NCBI GenBank assembly: GCA_009779895.1
Contig: WRBB01000009.1
Span: forward strand, 1-64,000
DNA from: Lachnospiraceae bacterium
Lineage (GTDB): Bacteria > Bacillota > Clostridia > Lachnospirales > Lachnospiraceae
Length of the DNA: 64,000 nucleotides
Direction of reading: 5' to 3'
The stretch's first letter is position 1, and each line of letters starts with the position of its first letter. Positions 43,396 through 52,064 of this stretch are shown piece by piece. Below the pieces are notes generated by a model. That model was given only the letters and a program-made list of their open reading frames with translations. It was not told the DNA's origin and made no database searches. Made by a program: the position numbers and the translations under genes.

Positions 43396-44010
43396 TCAAT
43401 ATAAATCAATCACATCAAGCATTTCCAACAAAAGCACATCGATATTGAACACACGAATTATGATTGCACTAAACATACTCCCTACAATCAAAGCAATACC
43501 AATAATAGAACATACAAAACCTGCCCTTGCCACGCCACCAACATATCCGTCTTTTCTTGCACGCCTAGACAAAATGATTCCAAGGACACTAAAAAATAAA
43601 CAACTCGTATAAATGATGACTTCCATTATAATTCCAATTCTTAATAACGCGTGAATATACAAAAAAACAAAGGGAGAAATCAAAGATGGAAATACAATAG
43701 AGAGTATGCCGCATAACAAAGAGGCACGCGCTTTGCTCTTACTTGGATGCGCAACCGGAAACAACACCTTTAGCATCCATTCAAACAAAAACATCAGCCC
43801 TATTGAGAGAGGGAGAACAAACACCAAGAAAAAAGGCAGCACCAAAAGGGAGTCCGGGTTGTTCGGTTCATAAAGTAAGAACGTAGCATAAGCACACAAT
43901 ATGATGGTAGCAACAATCCAAAGTGGAAATAATAGCATCCTCCTACGCTTGTGTGAATCCTTTTGTTTGTTGTTCAACTGTGTATTATTTTGTTTATTAT
44001 TCAATTCCAT
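43396..44010 (-). CDS. Small multi-pass membrane protein, DUF4190-like
   Basis: This 204-residue protein has a hydrophilic Asn/Gln/Lys-rich N-terminus (about 1-25) and about five hydrophobic helices. The second half (SLLCGILSIVFPSLISPFV, then GIILSRRARKDG and GGVARAGFVCSIIGIAL) has the helix-turn-helix membrane pattern of DUF4190 proteins, whose role is unknown. It is leftward, separated from the DUF6054-like gene by 86 bp, and could be cotranscribed with it. It diverges from the tRNA-Leu promoter region. Confidence 0.7.
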   Translation of the reverse strand: MELNNKQNNTQLNNKQKDSHKRRRMLLFPLWIVATIILCAYATFLLYEPNNPDSLLVLPFFLVFVLPLSIGLMFLFEWMLKVLFPVAHPSKSKARASLLCGILSIVFPSLISPFVFLYIHALLRIGIIMEVIIYTSCLFFSVLGIILSRRARKDGYVGGVARAGFVCSIIGIALIVGSMFSAIIIRVFNIDVLLLEMLDVIDLY

Positions 44011-44113
44011 ACCCTCTTTTCACTATCGTAACCCCACTGCCTTTCATAATAACAAAAAGTCCGAATGAATTCAATACACACACAAAAACAAAGCGACAAC
44101 GAAAAAATAATAG

Positions 44114-44142
44114 TTGAAATCACATCGCAACTATGATATCAT
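44114..44142 (+). promoter_or_regulatory. Sigma-70-type promoter for tRNA-Leu (and perhaps tRNA-Thr)
   Basis: TTGAAA (44114-44119) and TATCAT (44137-44142) are separated by 17 bp, placing the start about 38 nt before the tRNA-Leu gene. Confidence 0.65.
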
Positions 44143-44186
44143 AATCCTTGCTGGTGAAAGACATTTCAAAAGATGTTTTTGCCTCA

Positions 44187-44269
44187 GCGGATGTGGCGGA
44201 ATGGCAGACGCACTGGATTCAAAATCCAGCGGGGGTGACCTCGTGAGGGTTCAAGTCCCTCCATCCGCA
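44187..44269 (+). tRNA. tRNA-Leu (anticodon CAA)
   Basis: The 83-nt tRNA has acceptor stem GCGGATG/CATCCGC, a long variable arm as expected for leucine, an anticodon arm CTGGA-TTCAAAA-TCCAG with anticodon CAA, the T-arm GGTTCAAGTCC and discriminator A. CCA is not encoded. It reads UUG. Confidence 0.97.
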
Positions 44270-44281
44270 TCGTGAAATACT

Positions 44282-44326
44282 CGGAAGGCCTTGTTTTTTA
44301 TGGCTTTCCGCCTTTTTATTTTTATT
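44282..44326 (+). terminator. Intrinsic terminator after tRNA-Leu
   Basis: CGGAAGGCC (44282-44290) pairs with GGCTTTCCG (44302-44310) with one G-U pair, followed by CCTTTTTATTTTTATT. It lies between the two tRNA genes, so tRNA-Thr depends on read-through or its own promoter. Confidence 0.8.
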
Positions 44327-44339
44327 TGAAAATGAGTAT

Positions 44340-44412
44340 GCTGAAATAGCTCAGTTGGTAGAGCACTTCATTCGTAATGAAGGGGTCGTCGGTTCAAGTC
44401 CGATTTTCAGCT
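44340..44412 (+). tRNA. tRNA-Thr (anticodon CGT)
   Basis: The 73-nt cloverleaf has acceptor stem GCTGAAA/TTTCAGC, the D-loop AGTTGGTAGAGC, an anticodon arm CTTCA-TTCGTAA-TGAAG with anticodon CGT, and the T-arm GGTTCAAGTCC. Discriminator T, no encoded CCA. It reads ACG. Confidence 0.97.
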
Positions 44413-44420
44413 TTGTACCA

Positions 44421-44469
44421 AAAGTGCTTGCAAACCCAACGTTCATTGGGATGACAGCACTTTTTATTT
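44421..44469. terminator. Terminator shared by tRNA-Thr and the convergent hydrogenase-like kinase
   Basis: AAAGTGCT (44421-44428) pairs with AGCACTTT (44456-44463), and CCCAA/TTGGG forms an inner stem. T-rich sequence follows on the plus side and A-rich sequence precedes it. Confidence 0.8.
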
Positions 44470-47403
44470 CTGTAAACCACGTCGCAACAAGGTCATCACC
44501 TCATTGAAATCAATGGGTTTCCCCAAATGAGCATCCATCCCCGCCTCCAAACACCGCTCCACATCTTCTTTAAAAACATTTGCTGTCATAGCAATAATGG
44601 GAATGGTCTTGGCCGTGGGTACATGCAACCTACGAATCTGTCGTGTCGCTTCATAACCATCCATAACCGGCATTTGAATATCCATAAAAATTATATTATA
44701 TGTTTCCGGATTCTCTCGAAACATATGTAAAGCTTGCTCACCATTTTTTGCACATTCTATGGTTAAATTGGTGGGTTCCAACAAAGCCATGACAATTTCC
44801 CGATTGATTTCCACATCCTCTACCAACAAAAGGGTACAGCCACTAAAATCCGCAACACTCTCCTCTCCTGATTCCCCGGTACTAATTACCATTTCCTGTG
44901 CCTGCGCCATATTTTCCGCATTGGTCTCATAACCCACAAACACGTAAAAACTAAATTTGGAACCTTTGCCCAATTCCGACGTAACCCAGATTTTTCCACC
45001 CATTAATTCCACAATCCGTTTCGAAATTGCCAAGCCTAGCCCTGTGCCGCCAAATTTACGAGTGGTCTGAGATTCCGCCTGCTCAAAAGATTGAAACAAA
45101 CGTGGAATCTCCTCTTTCACAATACCAATGCCGGTATCTTCCACACTGATTTCAAAACAGCAAACATCTTCTTTTTTGCTCCGCAAAGAAGCACACAAGC
45201 GAATACTCCCTTTTTCCGGTGTAAATTTCACCGCATTGGACAACAGATTGGTCATCACCTGTGCCAAACGCTGATCATCCCCAATCACTGTACGTGGCAG
45301 GTCCTGATCTATACATACAGAAAATTGCAACTGCTTTTCATCCATACGGAAATTAACCACATCCACCACATTTTGAATCATTTTTTCAAATTCGAAATGA
45401 ACGTAAGATAATTCAAAGCGATCGGCCTCAATTTTTGACATATCCAAAATGTCATTGATCACCCCGAGCAAATGTTTAGAAGCGTCCTTGATTTTTCCAA
45501 TGGCATAATCTTTCCGCTCTATCTCATCCGTCGCTCCTGCAATACCGGTCATCCCAATGATTGCATTTAAGGGGGTACGTATCTCATGGCTCATCGTACT
45601 TAAAAACGTACTTTTTGCCTGACTTGCTGCCTGTGCCTCACTCATGGTTTTTTCCAACTGCATCATCATTTCTTTTGTATGATTTTGCGCTTCCAAGAGT
45701 TTAACCTCTCGTTCCCTTGCTTCTGTCAAATCATAAATATAACCTACAATGGCAAAGCTCCCTTCATAGGGCACTTTCCGCATCTCCACATCAATCACTC
45801 GTTTCACACCATCTAAAATCAAATCCGTCTCAAAATGCACAAAACCCTCTACCACTGCCATCTTTAACCGATCTTCCAATGATACGGATAAACGTCCATC
45901 CGATTGATATTTGGGAATGCTTTTGACAATCCGTTCAAAAAAGCCCACAAACAACTCCTCTTTTGTTGCAAAACCCATAAATTTCACAGCCATGGGATTG
46001 CAATCAATCAAACGGAAATTGCTGTCAAACAAAAAATTCACCGTCGGAGTCGCACCCAGTAGCAACTGAAGACGTTTGTCTGCCTCATGTAGCTTTTCTG
46101 CCTCAGCCAATTGAACATGTGCCTGCATGTTCTTCTCATGCTCAGATTTAGCATCTTCTTTTGATTTCACAATGCAATTTTCCGGAATATTTACACCCAA
46201 GACAATCTTTCGCGCCATATGCAAACAAGTGGCACTACCACAAGCACTGCAATCCACATTTTTCTGCTCGCTATTGTATTTCCCCATCAAAACAAAAGCC
46301 TCTTGTATATCCTCTTCTGTCACTTCCGGAAAATGGGTCACAACAGGTTTGTATACCCGAAGAAAGCGACTCAAATCAAAACGTGCATCATAATCTCGAT
46401 AAACCGCCTCGTAATGTGCCCGTTTCTGCTCTGCCGTGGTTTCTTTTCTTGTATCATTCATGACTTTATCTATCTCAAATAAATTTCTTCCCTGCGCGTA
46501 AGCTGTACCCAAATTGCACCCGTCACCACAATTAAGCACATCAAAAATATCCGGCAAAAAAGCATCCGCCGTCTGCCCATACGTCTCTAATTTTTCATAA
46601 ATATCCGTTCCCTCCGCCTTTAATACATACAATTGCTTGCCCATAAAATATTCTATGTTTTCTTTTAAGCCACCGGGCATCGGAAAGAGAGCACCCAAAC
46701 CACTTTCTTCATGGTCAAATGCCCTTTCTTCTTCCGGCAAAACAATCTGGTTTTCTTCCATGTATTCCAATAATTTTGAAAAGGTGACATTATATCGGGC
46801 AAGATTTGTATCCGCAAACTCATCAGTCTTTGCCATACAAGGGGTCAATGCCGCAATTTCATCTTCAATCCCTTGGTAATATTTCATATATATGGAAATA
46901 CAAGCCATAGGACTATGTACCGGCGACAGCCGCTTTAATAAATCATGATGATACATCTCACAATAGGTCACAATTGCCGGGCAAGGCTGGGTAATCACCG
47001 GCTTAGGGTTTTCCTTTAAATACTTAATCTGGGCCCAAATACAAATATCCGCACCCAAAGAAGCGTCATATATATAATTGACACCTAGGCTTTTTAGAAA
47101 TGTGAATAATTTTTTATAGGCAGGTATATTTGTTTTAATGGACGGTGCCACAATCACAGAAATCTTTTGGCCTGCTTTCAAGTCTGCAATAAATTGCTTT
47201 GTATCATCTTCAAAAAACCTGGCACTGTGCTTGCAGGCAGAAACACATCGACCGCAAACAATACATTTGTCCCTGTCAACCTTGACTTTAAAATTGCCCT
47301 GTGCATCCTGATAAGTTATGTTGGCTATTTCCATCGGACATTCTCTGACACAACGGTTACAACCTGTACATAAATCACTATTAGACTTTATAATTTCTCT
47401 CAT
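44464..47403 (-). CDS. [FeFe]-hydrogenase-like sensory hybrid histidine kinase
   Basis: This is a 979-residue cytoplasmic protein. Two 4Fe-4S ferredoxin motifs (C12-C22 and C47-C57) precede a hydrogenase large-subunit domain. Its putative H-cluster ligands are kept: C141 in TQPCP, C189 in TPCMAK, and C292 and C296 in NCGDGC. The usual proton-relay cysteine next to C141 is proline (P140), and the GGG after the last ligand is LGT. An FeS domain with C385, C388, C393 and C410 follows, then PAS (about 440-565), HisKA with H606, HATPase_c and a receiver ending the protein. This layout fits the histidine-kinase-linked group C1 of sensory [FeFe] hydrogenases, predicted to sense hydrogen or redox state. 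No maturation genes hydE, hydF or hydG are in the window. Confidence 0.88.
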   Translation of the reverse strand: MREIIKSNSDLCTGCNRCVRECPMEIANITYQDAQGNFKVKVDRDKCIVCGRCVSACKHSARFFEDDTKQFIADLKAGQKISVIVAPSIKTNIPAYKKLFTFLKSLGVNYIYDASLGADICIWAQIKYLKENPKPVITQPCPAIVTYCEMYHHDLLKRLSPVHSPMACISIYMKYYQGIEDEIAALTPCMAKTDEFADTNLARYNVTFSKLLEYMEENQIVLPEEERAFDHEESGLGALFPMPGGLKENIEYFMGKQLYVLKAEGTDIYEKLETYGQTADAFLPDIFDVLNCGDGCNLGTAYAQGRNLFEIDKVMNDTRKETTAEQKRAHYEAVYRDYDARFDLSRFLRVYKPVVTHFPEVTEEDIQEAFVLMGKYNSEQKNVDCSACGSATCLHMARKIVLGVNIPENCIVKSKEDAKSEHEKNMQAHVQLAEAEKLHEADKRLQLLLGATPTVNFLFDSNFRLIDCNPMAVKFMGFATKEELFVGFFERIVKSIPKYQSDGRLSVSLEDRLKMAVVEGFVHFETDLILDGVKRVIDVEMRKVPYEGSFAIVGYIYDLTEAREREVKLLEAQNHTKEMMMQLEKTMSEAQAASQAKSTFLSTMSHEIRTPLNAIIGMTGIAGATDEIERKDYAIGKIKDASKHLLGVINDILDMSKIEADRFELSYVHFEFEKMIQNVVDVVNFRMDEKQLQFSVCIDQDLPRTVIGDDQRLAQVMTNLLSNAVKFTPEKGSIRLCASLRSKKEDVCCFEISVEDTGIGIVKEEIPRLFQSFEQAESQTTRKFGGTGLGLAISKRIVELMGGKIWVTSELGKGSKFSFYVFVGYETNAENMAQAQEMVISTGESGEESVADFSGCTLLLVEDVEINREIVMALLEPTNLTIECAKNGEQALHMFRENPETYNIIFMDIQMPVMDGYEATRQIRRLHVPTAKTIPIIAMTANVFKEDVERCLEAGMDAHLGKPIDFNEVMTLLRRGLQK

Positions 47404-47561
47404 GCAATTGCCTCACTCATATTCTTTGTATGCGTATAGACTTATCCATTAAATGATAGCATGTATTTTTTCTAAAAACAATGTTACAAAAAATTTACAT
47501 TCCTTTCTTCCATCAATCTATGATAAAATAAAACAAATATTTCATAAACATGGAGGTTCCT

Positions 47562-49058
47562 ATGGCTACATTGATTTCACCAACATTAACAGAAAAAATT
47601 TATGAAAGAACATTACATTATTTTCAAGCACTTAGCAAAATCCCCCGCAGTTCCGGGAAAGAGTACAAAGTCGCTGACTATCTGATTGCTTTTGCGAAGG
47701 AACATGGTTTTTCCTATCGGCGTACCGACGATATTGTCAATCAGCGCCAAACCTGCAATGTAATCATCCAAAAAGCAGGTACCCCCGGCTACGAAGATTT
47801 GGATATTTTGATTTTTCAATCTCATATTGATATGGTTTGTCAAAAGGCCTCCCATTCCGAACATAATTTCGAAAAAGATCCCATCCAACTACAAATCAAC
47901 GGCAACCTTATGACCGCCATTGATACCACCTTAGGTGCAGATGATGGCATCGGCGTAGCTATGACATTGGCCTTTCTGGAAAGCACAGAAATCAGCCACC
48001 CGCCCTTAGAGGCCTTGTTTACCTCTGACGAAGAAGATGGTATGTCAGGTGTACAAGCCATCAAAGGCGACCTGCTCAAAGGACGCCGTCTCATTAATAT
48101 CGACTCTGAAGATGAAGGTGTTTTTACTTACGGCTGTGCAGGAGGCATTAACGTCAACATTGCCCTACCCGTTGCTTATGAAAATCGCAACGAAGAAGAT
48201 AGCCTTTTGGATGTAGAAATTTCAGGATTGATTGGAGGGCATTCCGGCGTTGAAATCCACAAAGGCCGAGCCAATGCACACCTGCTTTTGGCCCGTACTT
48301 TAAATGAAATTCAAAACATTTGCAAGTTTCGCTTGGTATCTATTTGCGGGGGCAACAAAGGAAATGTCATCACCCGTGCCGCAAGTGCCACCATTACCAT
48401 ACCAAAAGCAAATCAAGCACAAATCATGTATTTGGCCGAACAAAGCCAAACTGTATTTCGTCATGAATATAAAGGCGTTGAAACAGACATCCGGGTTATT
48501 ATAAAAGAAAATACAGCAACACCCACACGCGTATTATCCGCCATCACCACAGAAAAATTTCTCCTGTGCTTGCTCACCGTACCCAATGATGTTTTTGCCA
48601 TGCACAGTCAAGTTCAAGGATTGGTTGGTACTTCTTGCAACTTAGGCGTGATTGCTCAAATGGAAGATGTGCTGGAAATACATTCTCATATCCGTAGTTT
48701 CAGCCGTACCAAAAAAATGTATGTGGTAGAAATTTTCAAAAGCCTAGCCAAACTACTGGGTGCTACATTTACCACAGACCATGACTATCCGGACTGGGCA
48801 CCCAATCTCAAATCCGACTTAATTCATCGCTTTCAATTGGCTTACGAAAGTAGCTTCTCTGACAAAAAACCACAGTTTGAATCCATTCATGCCGGCTTGG
48901 AATGCGGCTTTATTAGCATGAACTACCCGGATATGGATATGATTTCCTGTGGACCTACCGTAACCGGAGCCCATACAACAGAAGAAACCCTTTATCTTGA
49001 TGCAACAAAACGTACGGTAGCATTGTTATTACACCTACTCACCCAAATGAAAGAATAA
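47562..49058 (+). CDS. pepD: Xaa-His dipeptidase (aminoacyl-histidine dipeptidase, M20)
   Basis: This 498-residue zinc peptidase cleaves dipeptides, classically those ending in histidine. M20 landmarks are FQSHIDMVCQK (first metal histidine), TTLGADDGIGVAM (bridging aspartate), FTSDEEDGMSG (catalytic glutamate), and IGGHSGVEIHKGRAN at the lid domain. GGAGGTTCCT before the ATG at 47562 selects that start over the in-frame ATG at 47550, which lies at the ribosome binding site. The gene is followed four bases later by pyrC. Confidence 0.95.
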   Translation: MATLISPTLTEKIYERTLHYFQALSKIPRSSGKEYKVADYLIAFAKEHGFSYRRTDDIVNQRQTCNVIIQKAGTPGYEDLDILIFQSHIDMVCQKASHSEHNFEKDPIQLQINGNLMTAIDTTLGADDGIGVAMTLAFLESTEISHPPLEALFTSDEEDGMSGVQAIKGDLLKGRRLINIDSEDEGVFTYGCAGGINVNIALPVAYENRNEEDSLLDVEISGLIGGHSGVEIHKGRANAHLLLARTLNEIQNICKFRLVSICGGNKGNVITRAASATITIPKANQAQIMYLAEQSQTVFRHEYKGVETDIRVIIKENTATPTRVLSAITTEKFLLCLLTVPNDVFAMHSQVQGLVGTSCNLGVIAQMEDVLEIHSHIRSFSRTKKMYVVEIFKSLAKLLGATFTTDHDYPDWAPNLKSDLIHRFQLAYESSFSDKKPQFESIHAGLECGFISMNYPDMDMISCGPTVTGAHTTEETLYLDATKRTVALLLHLLTQMKE

Positions 49059-49062
49059 GAAA

Positions 49063-50337
49063 ATGAGCATATTGATTAAACATGGACGGGTTTTAAACCC
49101 TGCCGACAATACCGATGAAATATTAGATATTTTTGTAGCAGATGGAAAAATCAAGCAGATACAAAAAAACATAGATAAAACAAAACTTCTTTGTGAGCAG
49201 ATTATAGATGCCAAAGATTGCTATGTTATGCCGGGTCTCATTGATTTGCATGTACACTTACGTGACCCGGGACTGACTTATAAGGAAGATCTAAAGACGG
49301 GCAGCCAAGCTGCGGCAAAGGGGGGTTTTACTACCATTGTTGCCATGGCAAATACCAAACCTGTCATAGACAATGCCGAAAAATGGACTACCTTTATGGC
49401 ACGTGCGCAAAAAGAATCTCCCATCCAAGTGATTCAGGCCGTTTCCCTGACCAAGGATATGGCCGGAGAAGAACCGGTTGATTTTGATGCCTTGCAAAAA
49501 GCTGGTGTCACTATTTTAAGTGAAGATGGAAAAACCGTAATGAACGCAGAGGTATTTCGGCAAGCGCTACAAGAAGCTCAAAAACACAACTTTTTGGTTT
49601 TGGATCATTGTGAAGATGCGTTTATGAAAGGGAACGGTGTTTTTAATGCCGGAGAAACCGCAGCAAAACTAGGTGTACCGGGTATTAGCAACGCCGTGGA
49701 AGACGTCATCATTGCTCGAGATCTCCTCATTGCCAAGGAAACAAAAACACGCCTCCATATTTGCCACTGCTCTACAGCTGATTCCGTCAGGTTGATTGCT
49801 TTGGCAAAATCTGAAGGACTTAACATTACAGCTGAAGTTTGCCCCCATCACTTTATTTTAACAGACAAAGATATCAAAGAACAGGATTCCAATTATAAAA
49901 TGGCTCCGCCTTTGCGTAGCCAAAAAGATGTAAATGCCTTAATACAAGGTCTACAAGACGGCACCATTGATGCCATTGTCTCCGACCATGCGCCCCACGC
50001 TGCAAAAGAAAAAACCACAAATGTAGCCCATGCCGCTTTTGGTATTGTGGGCTTGGAAACCATGGTACCCTTGACCATTAGCAAACTGGTAAAAACAGGG
50101 CTTTTGACCCCTTTGCAAATGGCTGAAAAAATGAGCTATAACCCGGCGAAAATCCTTGGTATCGAAAAAGGAAACTTAAGTATCGGCAAGGATGCTGATA
50201 TTACCATCATTCATCCGGAAACAAAGTATGTCATTGATAAAAATACCTTTGTTAGCAAAGGGCGCAACACACCTTTTGATGGTATGCACGTCAGCGGTGC
50301 TGTAAAAGCAACCATATACCAAGGGAAAGTTGTTTGA
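49063..50337 (+). CDS. pyrC: Dihydroorotase
   Basis: This 424-residue zinc amidohydrolase closes carbamoyl-aspartate to dihydroorotate in pyrimidine synthesis. Conserved parts are DLHVHLRDPGLTYKED (metal-binding HxH), TTIVAMANTKPV, HICHCS, the VCPHHFILTD region and the late aspartate in VSDHAPHA. It is the class I type found in Gram-positive bacteria. It starts four bases after pepD with only a weak ribosome binding site (GAATAAG), so translation is probably coupled. No other pyr genes are adjacent. Confidence 0.95.
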   Translation: MSILIKHGRVLNPADNTDEILDIFVADGKIKQIQKNIDKTKLLCEQIIDAKDCYVMPGLIDLHVHLRDPGLTYKEDLKTGSQAAAKGGFTTIVAMANTKPVIDNAEKWTTFMARAQKESPIQVIQAVSLTKDMAGEEPVDFDALQKAGVTILSEDGKTVMNAEVFRQALQEAQKHNFLVLDHCEDAFMKGNGVFNAGETAAKLGVPGISNAVEDVIIARDLLIAKETKTRLHICHCSTADSVRLIALAKSEGLNITAEVCPHHFILTDKDIKEQDSNYKMAPPLRSQKDVNALIQGLQDGTIDAIVSDHAPHAAKEKTTNVAHAAFGIVGLETMVPLTISKLVKTGLLTPLQMAEKMSYNPAKILGIEKGNLSIGKDADITIIHPETKYVIDKNTFVSKGRNTPFDGMHVSGAVKATIYQGKVV

Positions 50338-50376
50338 AAATACAAATTTGTACTAGATTTTTTTAGATTCAAATAG

Positions 50377-50382
50377 TATAAT
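50377..50382 (+). promoter_or_regulatory. Possible -10 element ahead of rubredoxin
   Basis: A perfect TATAAT occurs 58 bp before the rubredoxin ATG. The matching -35 position (TAGATT) is poor, so this is a tentative promoter. Confidence 0.35.
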
Positions 50383-50439
50383 TATCTATGGATACAAACA
50401 ACATAGTTCAACTGAGTGAATCAAAAGGAGAGGTGGCTT

Positions 50440-50598
50440 ATGAAGTACGAATGTGAAACTTGCGGATATATTTATGACCCCGCTGTTGGTGACCCTGATA
50501 GTGGCATCGCACCGGGAACTGCCTTTGCAGATATACCTGATGACTGGGTATGCCCACTCTGTGGTGTAGATAAGACCATGTTTGTAGAAGTGGCCTAA
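50440..50598 (+). CDS. Rubredoxin
   Basis: This 52-residue iron protein carries one Fe bound by four cysteines in CETCGY and CPLCG, with the invariant [18 protein letters not shown] and DWVCP segments. Rubredoxins pass single electrons in anaerobes, often to peroxide- or superoxide-detoxifying enzymes. GGAGAGGTGGCTT precedes the ATG at 50440; the in-frame ATG at 50416 lies before the ribosome binding site. It has a possible own promoter and a strong terminator, so it looks monocistronic. Confidence 0.97.
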   Translation: MKYECETCGYIYDPAVGDPDSGIAPGTAFADIPDDWVCPLCGVDKTMFVEVA

Positions 50599-50611
50599 GC
50601 ATACACGCAAG

Positions 50612-50662
50612 GATTGTTGCAAGATACAATTTTCAAATTGTGTTTTTGCAACAATCTTTTTT
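50612..50662. terminator. Terminator between rubredoxin and the convergent FUSC gene
   Basis: GATTGTTGCAA (50612-50622) pairs with TTGCAACAATC (50646-50656), with ACAATTT/AAATTGT pairing inside, followed by six T. Confidence 0.85.
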
Positions 50663-50680
50663 CCTATAAAAGAATAATTT

Positions 50681-51979
50681 TTATCTTCTTTTCAAAAATC
50701 GAATCGGTTCAAATAATTTCCGCATCTCTCTTACCATCAAATTTCCATCTGCGTTTTCAATAATCACACCTGCCCCTTGCTTGGCACTACCAAACGTTAC
50801 CACCGCGTCCACTTCCAAGTTTGCTTTTAATTGTTCCAGCATATTTTGAGGATTGCAGTACTTTGCATAGATTTTCAAGGAAGCATAGTCTGTATTATCT
50901 TCATTTTTATAAAAAACCAAACGATAGTTTTCACTCCAACTTTCCGCTAACATGGACTGATACAATGCCTGTGTTTTTTCTACCGTATTAATCATCATAA
51001 AATATACCACCGCTTCCCCTACCGGAACTTTTCGTTGCACTAAGTTCAAATAAGGAGAATCCCGCATCTGAGAAAATATCTCATGCTCCGCTTTACTTTC
51101 TATCTCCCGATAAAATATCAACAACGAATCGTTTACCACTACATTTGCAAAATAATTAATGTTATTTTCCTCAAAATATTGTAACAATTTTTGTGCGTTT
51201 TCATACCTTATACCGCAGGTTGCCACATAACGATTGTTTGCCATATCATAAAGAGCAGCCCCACTCATTGTAATCACAGGTTGATTGATATGCAAACCGT
51301 CTGTCAATTGCACCAAGGACGCAGGGGTACGCCAAGTAGAAATGGTAAACAGTGCTCCTTTTTCAATCAAATAATTCAGCTCAATTTTACTATAAGATGA
51401 CAGCTCGAGTTTTTTACGATCTATCATGATATCGTCTATGCCTGACACAAATAAAATATTACAATTTCGCTCTCTCGGCAAACGGCAAGCATTGATTGCG
51501 ATTGCAATCAAGACCCCAATAAAAGTATCCAAAAAACGATTACCGGCAAATATCAGAGGTGTTTGCTCCATCATCGGGGCGGCTGCAATGCTTAAAAATA
51601 TAATGGCGGAAAGAGCCGATGCCTCTTTGATCCGCAAAACAACAGTTGAATACAGCACAATGCCGGCAAAGAATGCAATAACCAAATAACCGAAGATGCT
51701 CTCCACAAGATTAACACCTATCCATTGATGGGTAATGAATATAACAAAAAGGCCCCATATGCTTCCCACAGCCGTTCCTAGCATACGCTGTTTGGCCATC
51801 TTGAAGCTATTTTGCATATCCGGCTGAATACATAATAAAACGGCCACAACAGAAAAAAAGACCATGCTGTTTTGCCCACGTAAAAAATACACAAGATAGC
51901 AGAGAAATACACCAATGCAACTGCGTATAATTCTTTGGCCAACCAGCGGAAATTCTATTTTTGATAACCTCTCTTTCAT
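50681..51979 (-). CDS. FUSC-type membrane protein fused to a degenerate HAD domain
   Basis: This 432-residue protein has six membrane helices (about 18-164) of the FUSC/aromatic-acid-exporter kind (QPDMQNSFKMAKQRMLGTAVGS). A cytoplasmic domain follows that aligns with Cof-type HAD phosphatases: NCNILFVSGIDDIMI, then EKGALFTISTWRTPASLVQL and PVITMSGAALYD. The HAD nucleophile aspartate is glycine (G180, reading SGID for the usual SDLD). The C-terminal GDxxND region reads FGSAKQGAG, so the domain should be inactive as a phosphatase. It may sense or scaffold. The ATG follows GAGGTGAATC. It lies between ppdK and rubredoxin as a single gene. Confidence 0.82.
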   Translation of the reverse strand: MKERLSKIEFPLVGQRIIRSCIGVFLCYLVYFLRGQNSMVFFSVVAVLLCIQPDMQNSFKMAKQRMLGTAVGSIWGLFVIFITHQWIGVNLVESIFGYLVIAFFAGIVLYSTVVLRIKEASALSAIIFLSIAAAPMMEQTPLIFAGNRFLDTFIGVLIAIAINACRLPRERNCNILFVSGIDDIMIDRKKLELSSYSKIELNYLIEKGALFTISTWRTPASLVQLTDGLHINQPVITMSGAALYDMANNRYVATCGIRYENAQKLLQYFEENNINYFANVVVNDSLLIFYREIESKAEHEIFSQMRDSPYLNLVQRKVPVGEAVVYFMMINTVEKTQALYQSMLAESWSENYRLVFYKNEDNTDYASLKIYAKYCNPQNMLEQLKANLEVDAVVTFGSAKQGAGVIIENADGNLMVREMRKLFEPIRFLKRR

Positions 51980-52017
51980 GATTCACCTCTATCTTAAAAT
52001 ACAGACTATCTAAAGAT

Positions 52018-52043
52018 GCCCCCATTACAGAAGTAACGAGGGC
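52018..52043. terminator. Probable terminator between ppdK and the FUSC gene
   Basis: GCCCCCATTAC (52018-52028) pairs fully with GTAACGAGGGC (52033-52043), with two G-U pairs and a 4-nt loop. The T-tail is better on the plus strand; on the minus strand only ATCTTT follows. Use as the ppdK terminator is therefore tentative. Confidence 0.5.
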
Positions 52044-52064
52044 CATTTTTATTTTGCTTTTTGA

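Noticed and set aside
50341..50352. Palindrome TACAAATTTGTA after pyrC followed by a T-rich stretch
   Set aside because: The stem is only six A/T-rich pairs with no loop, too weak to call a terminator.
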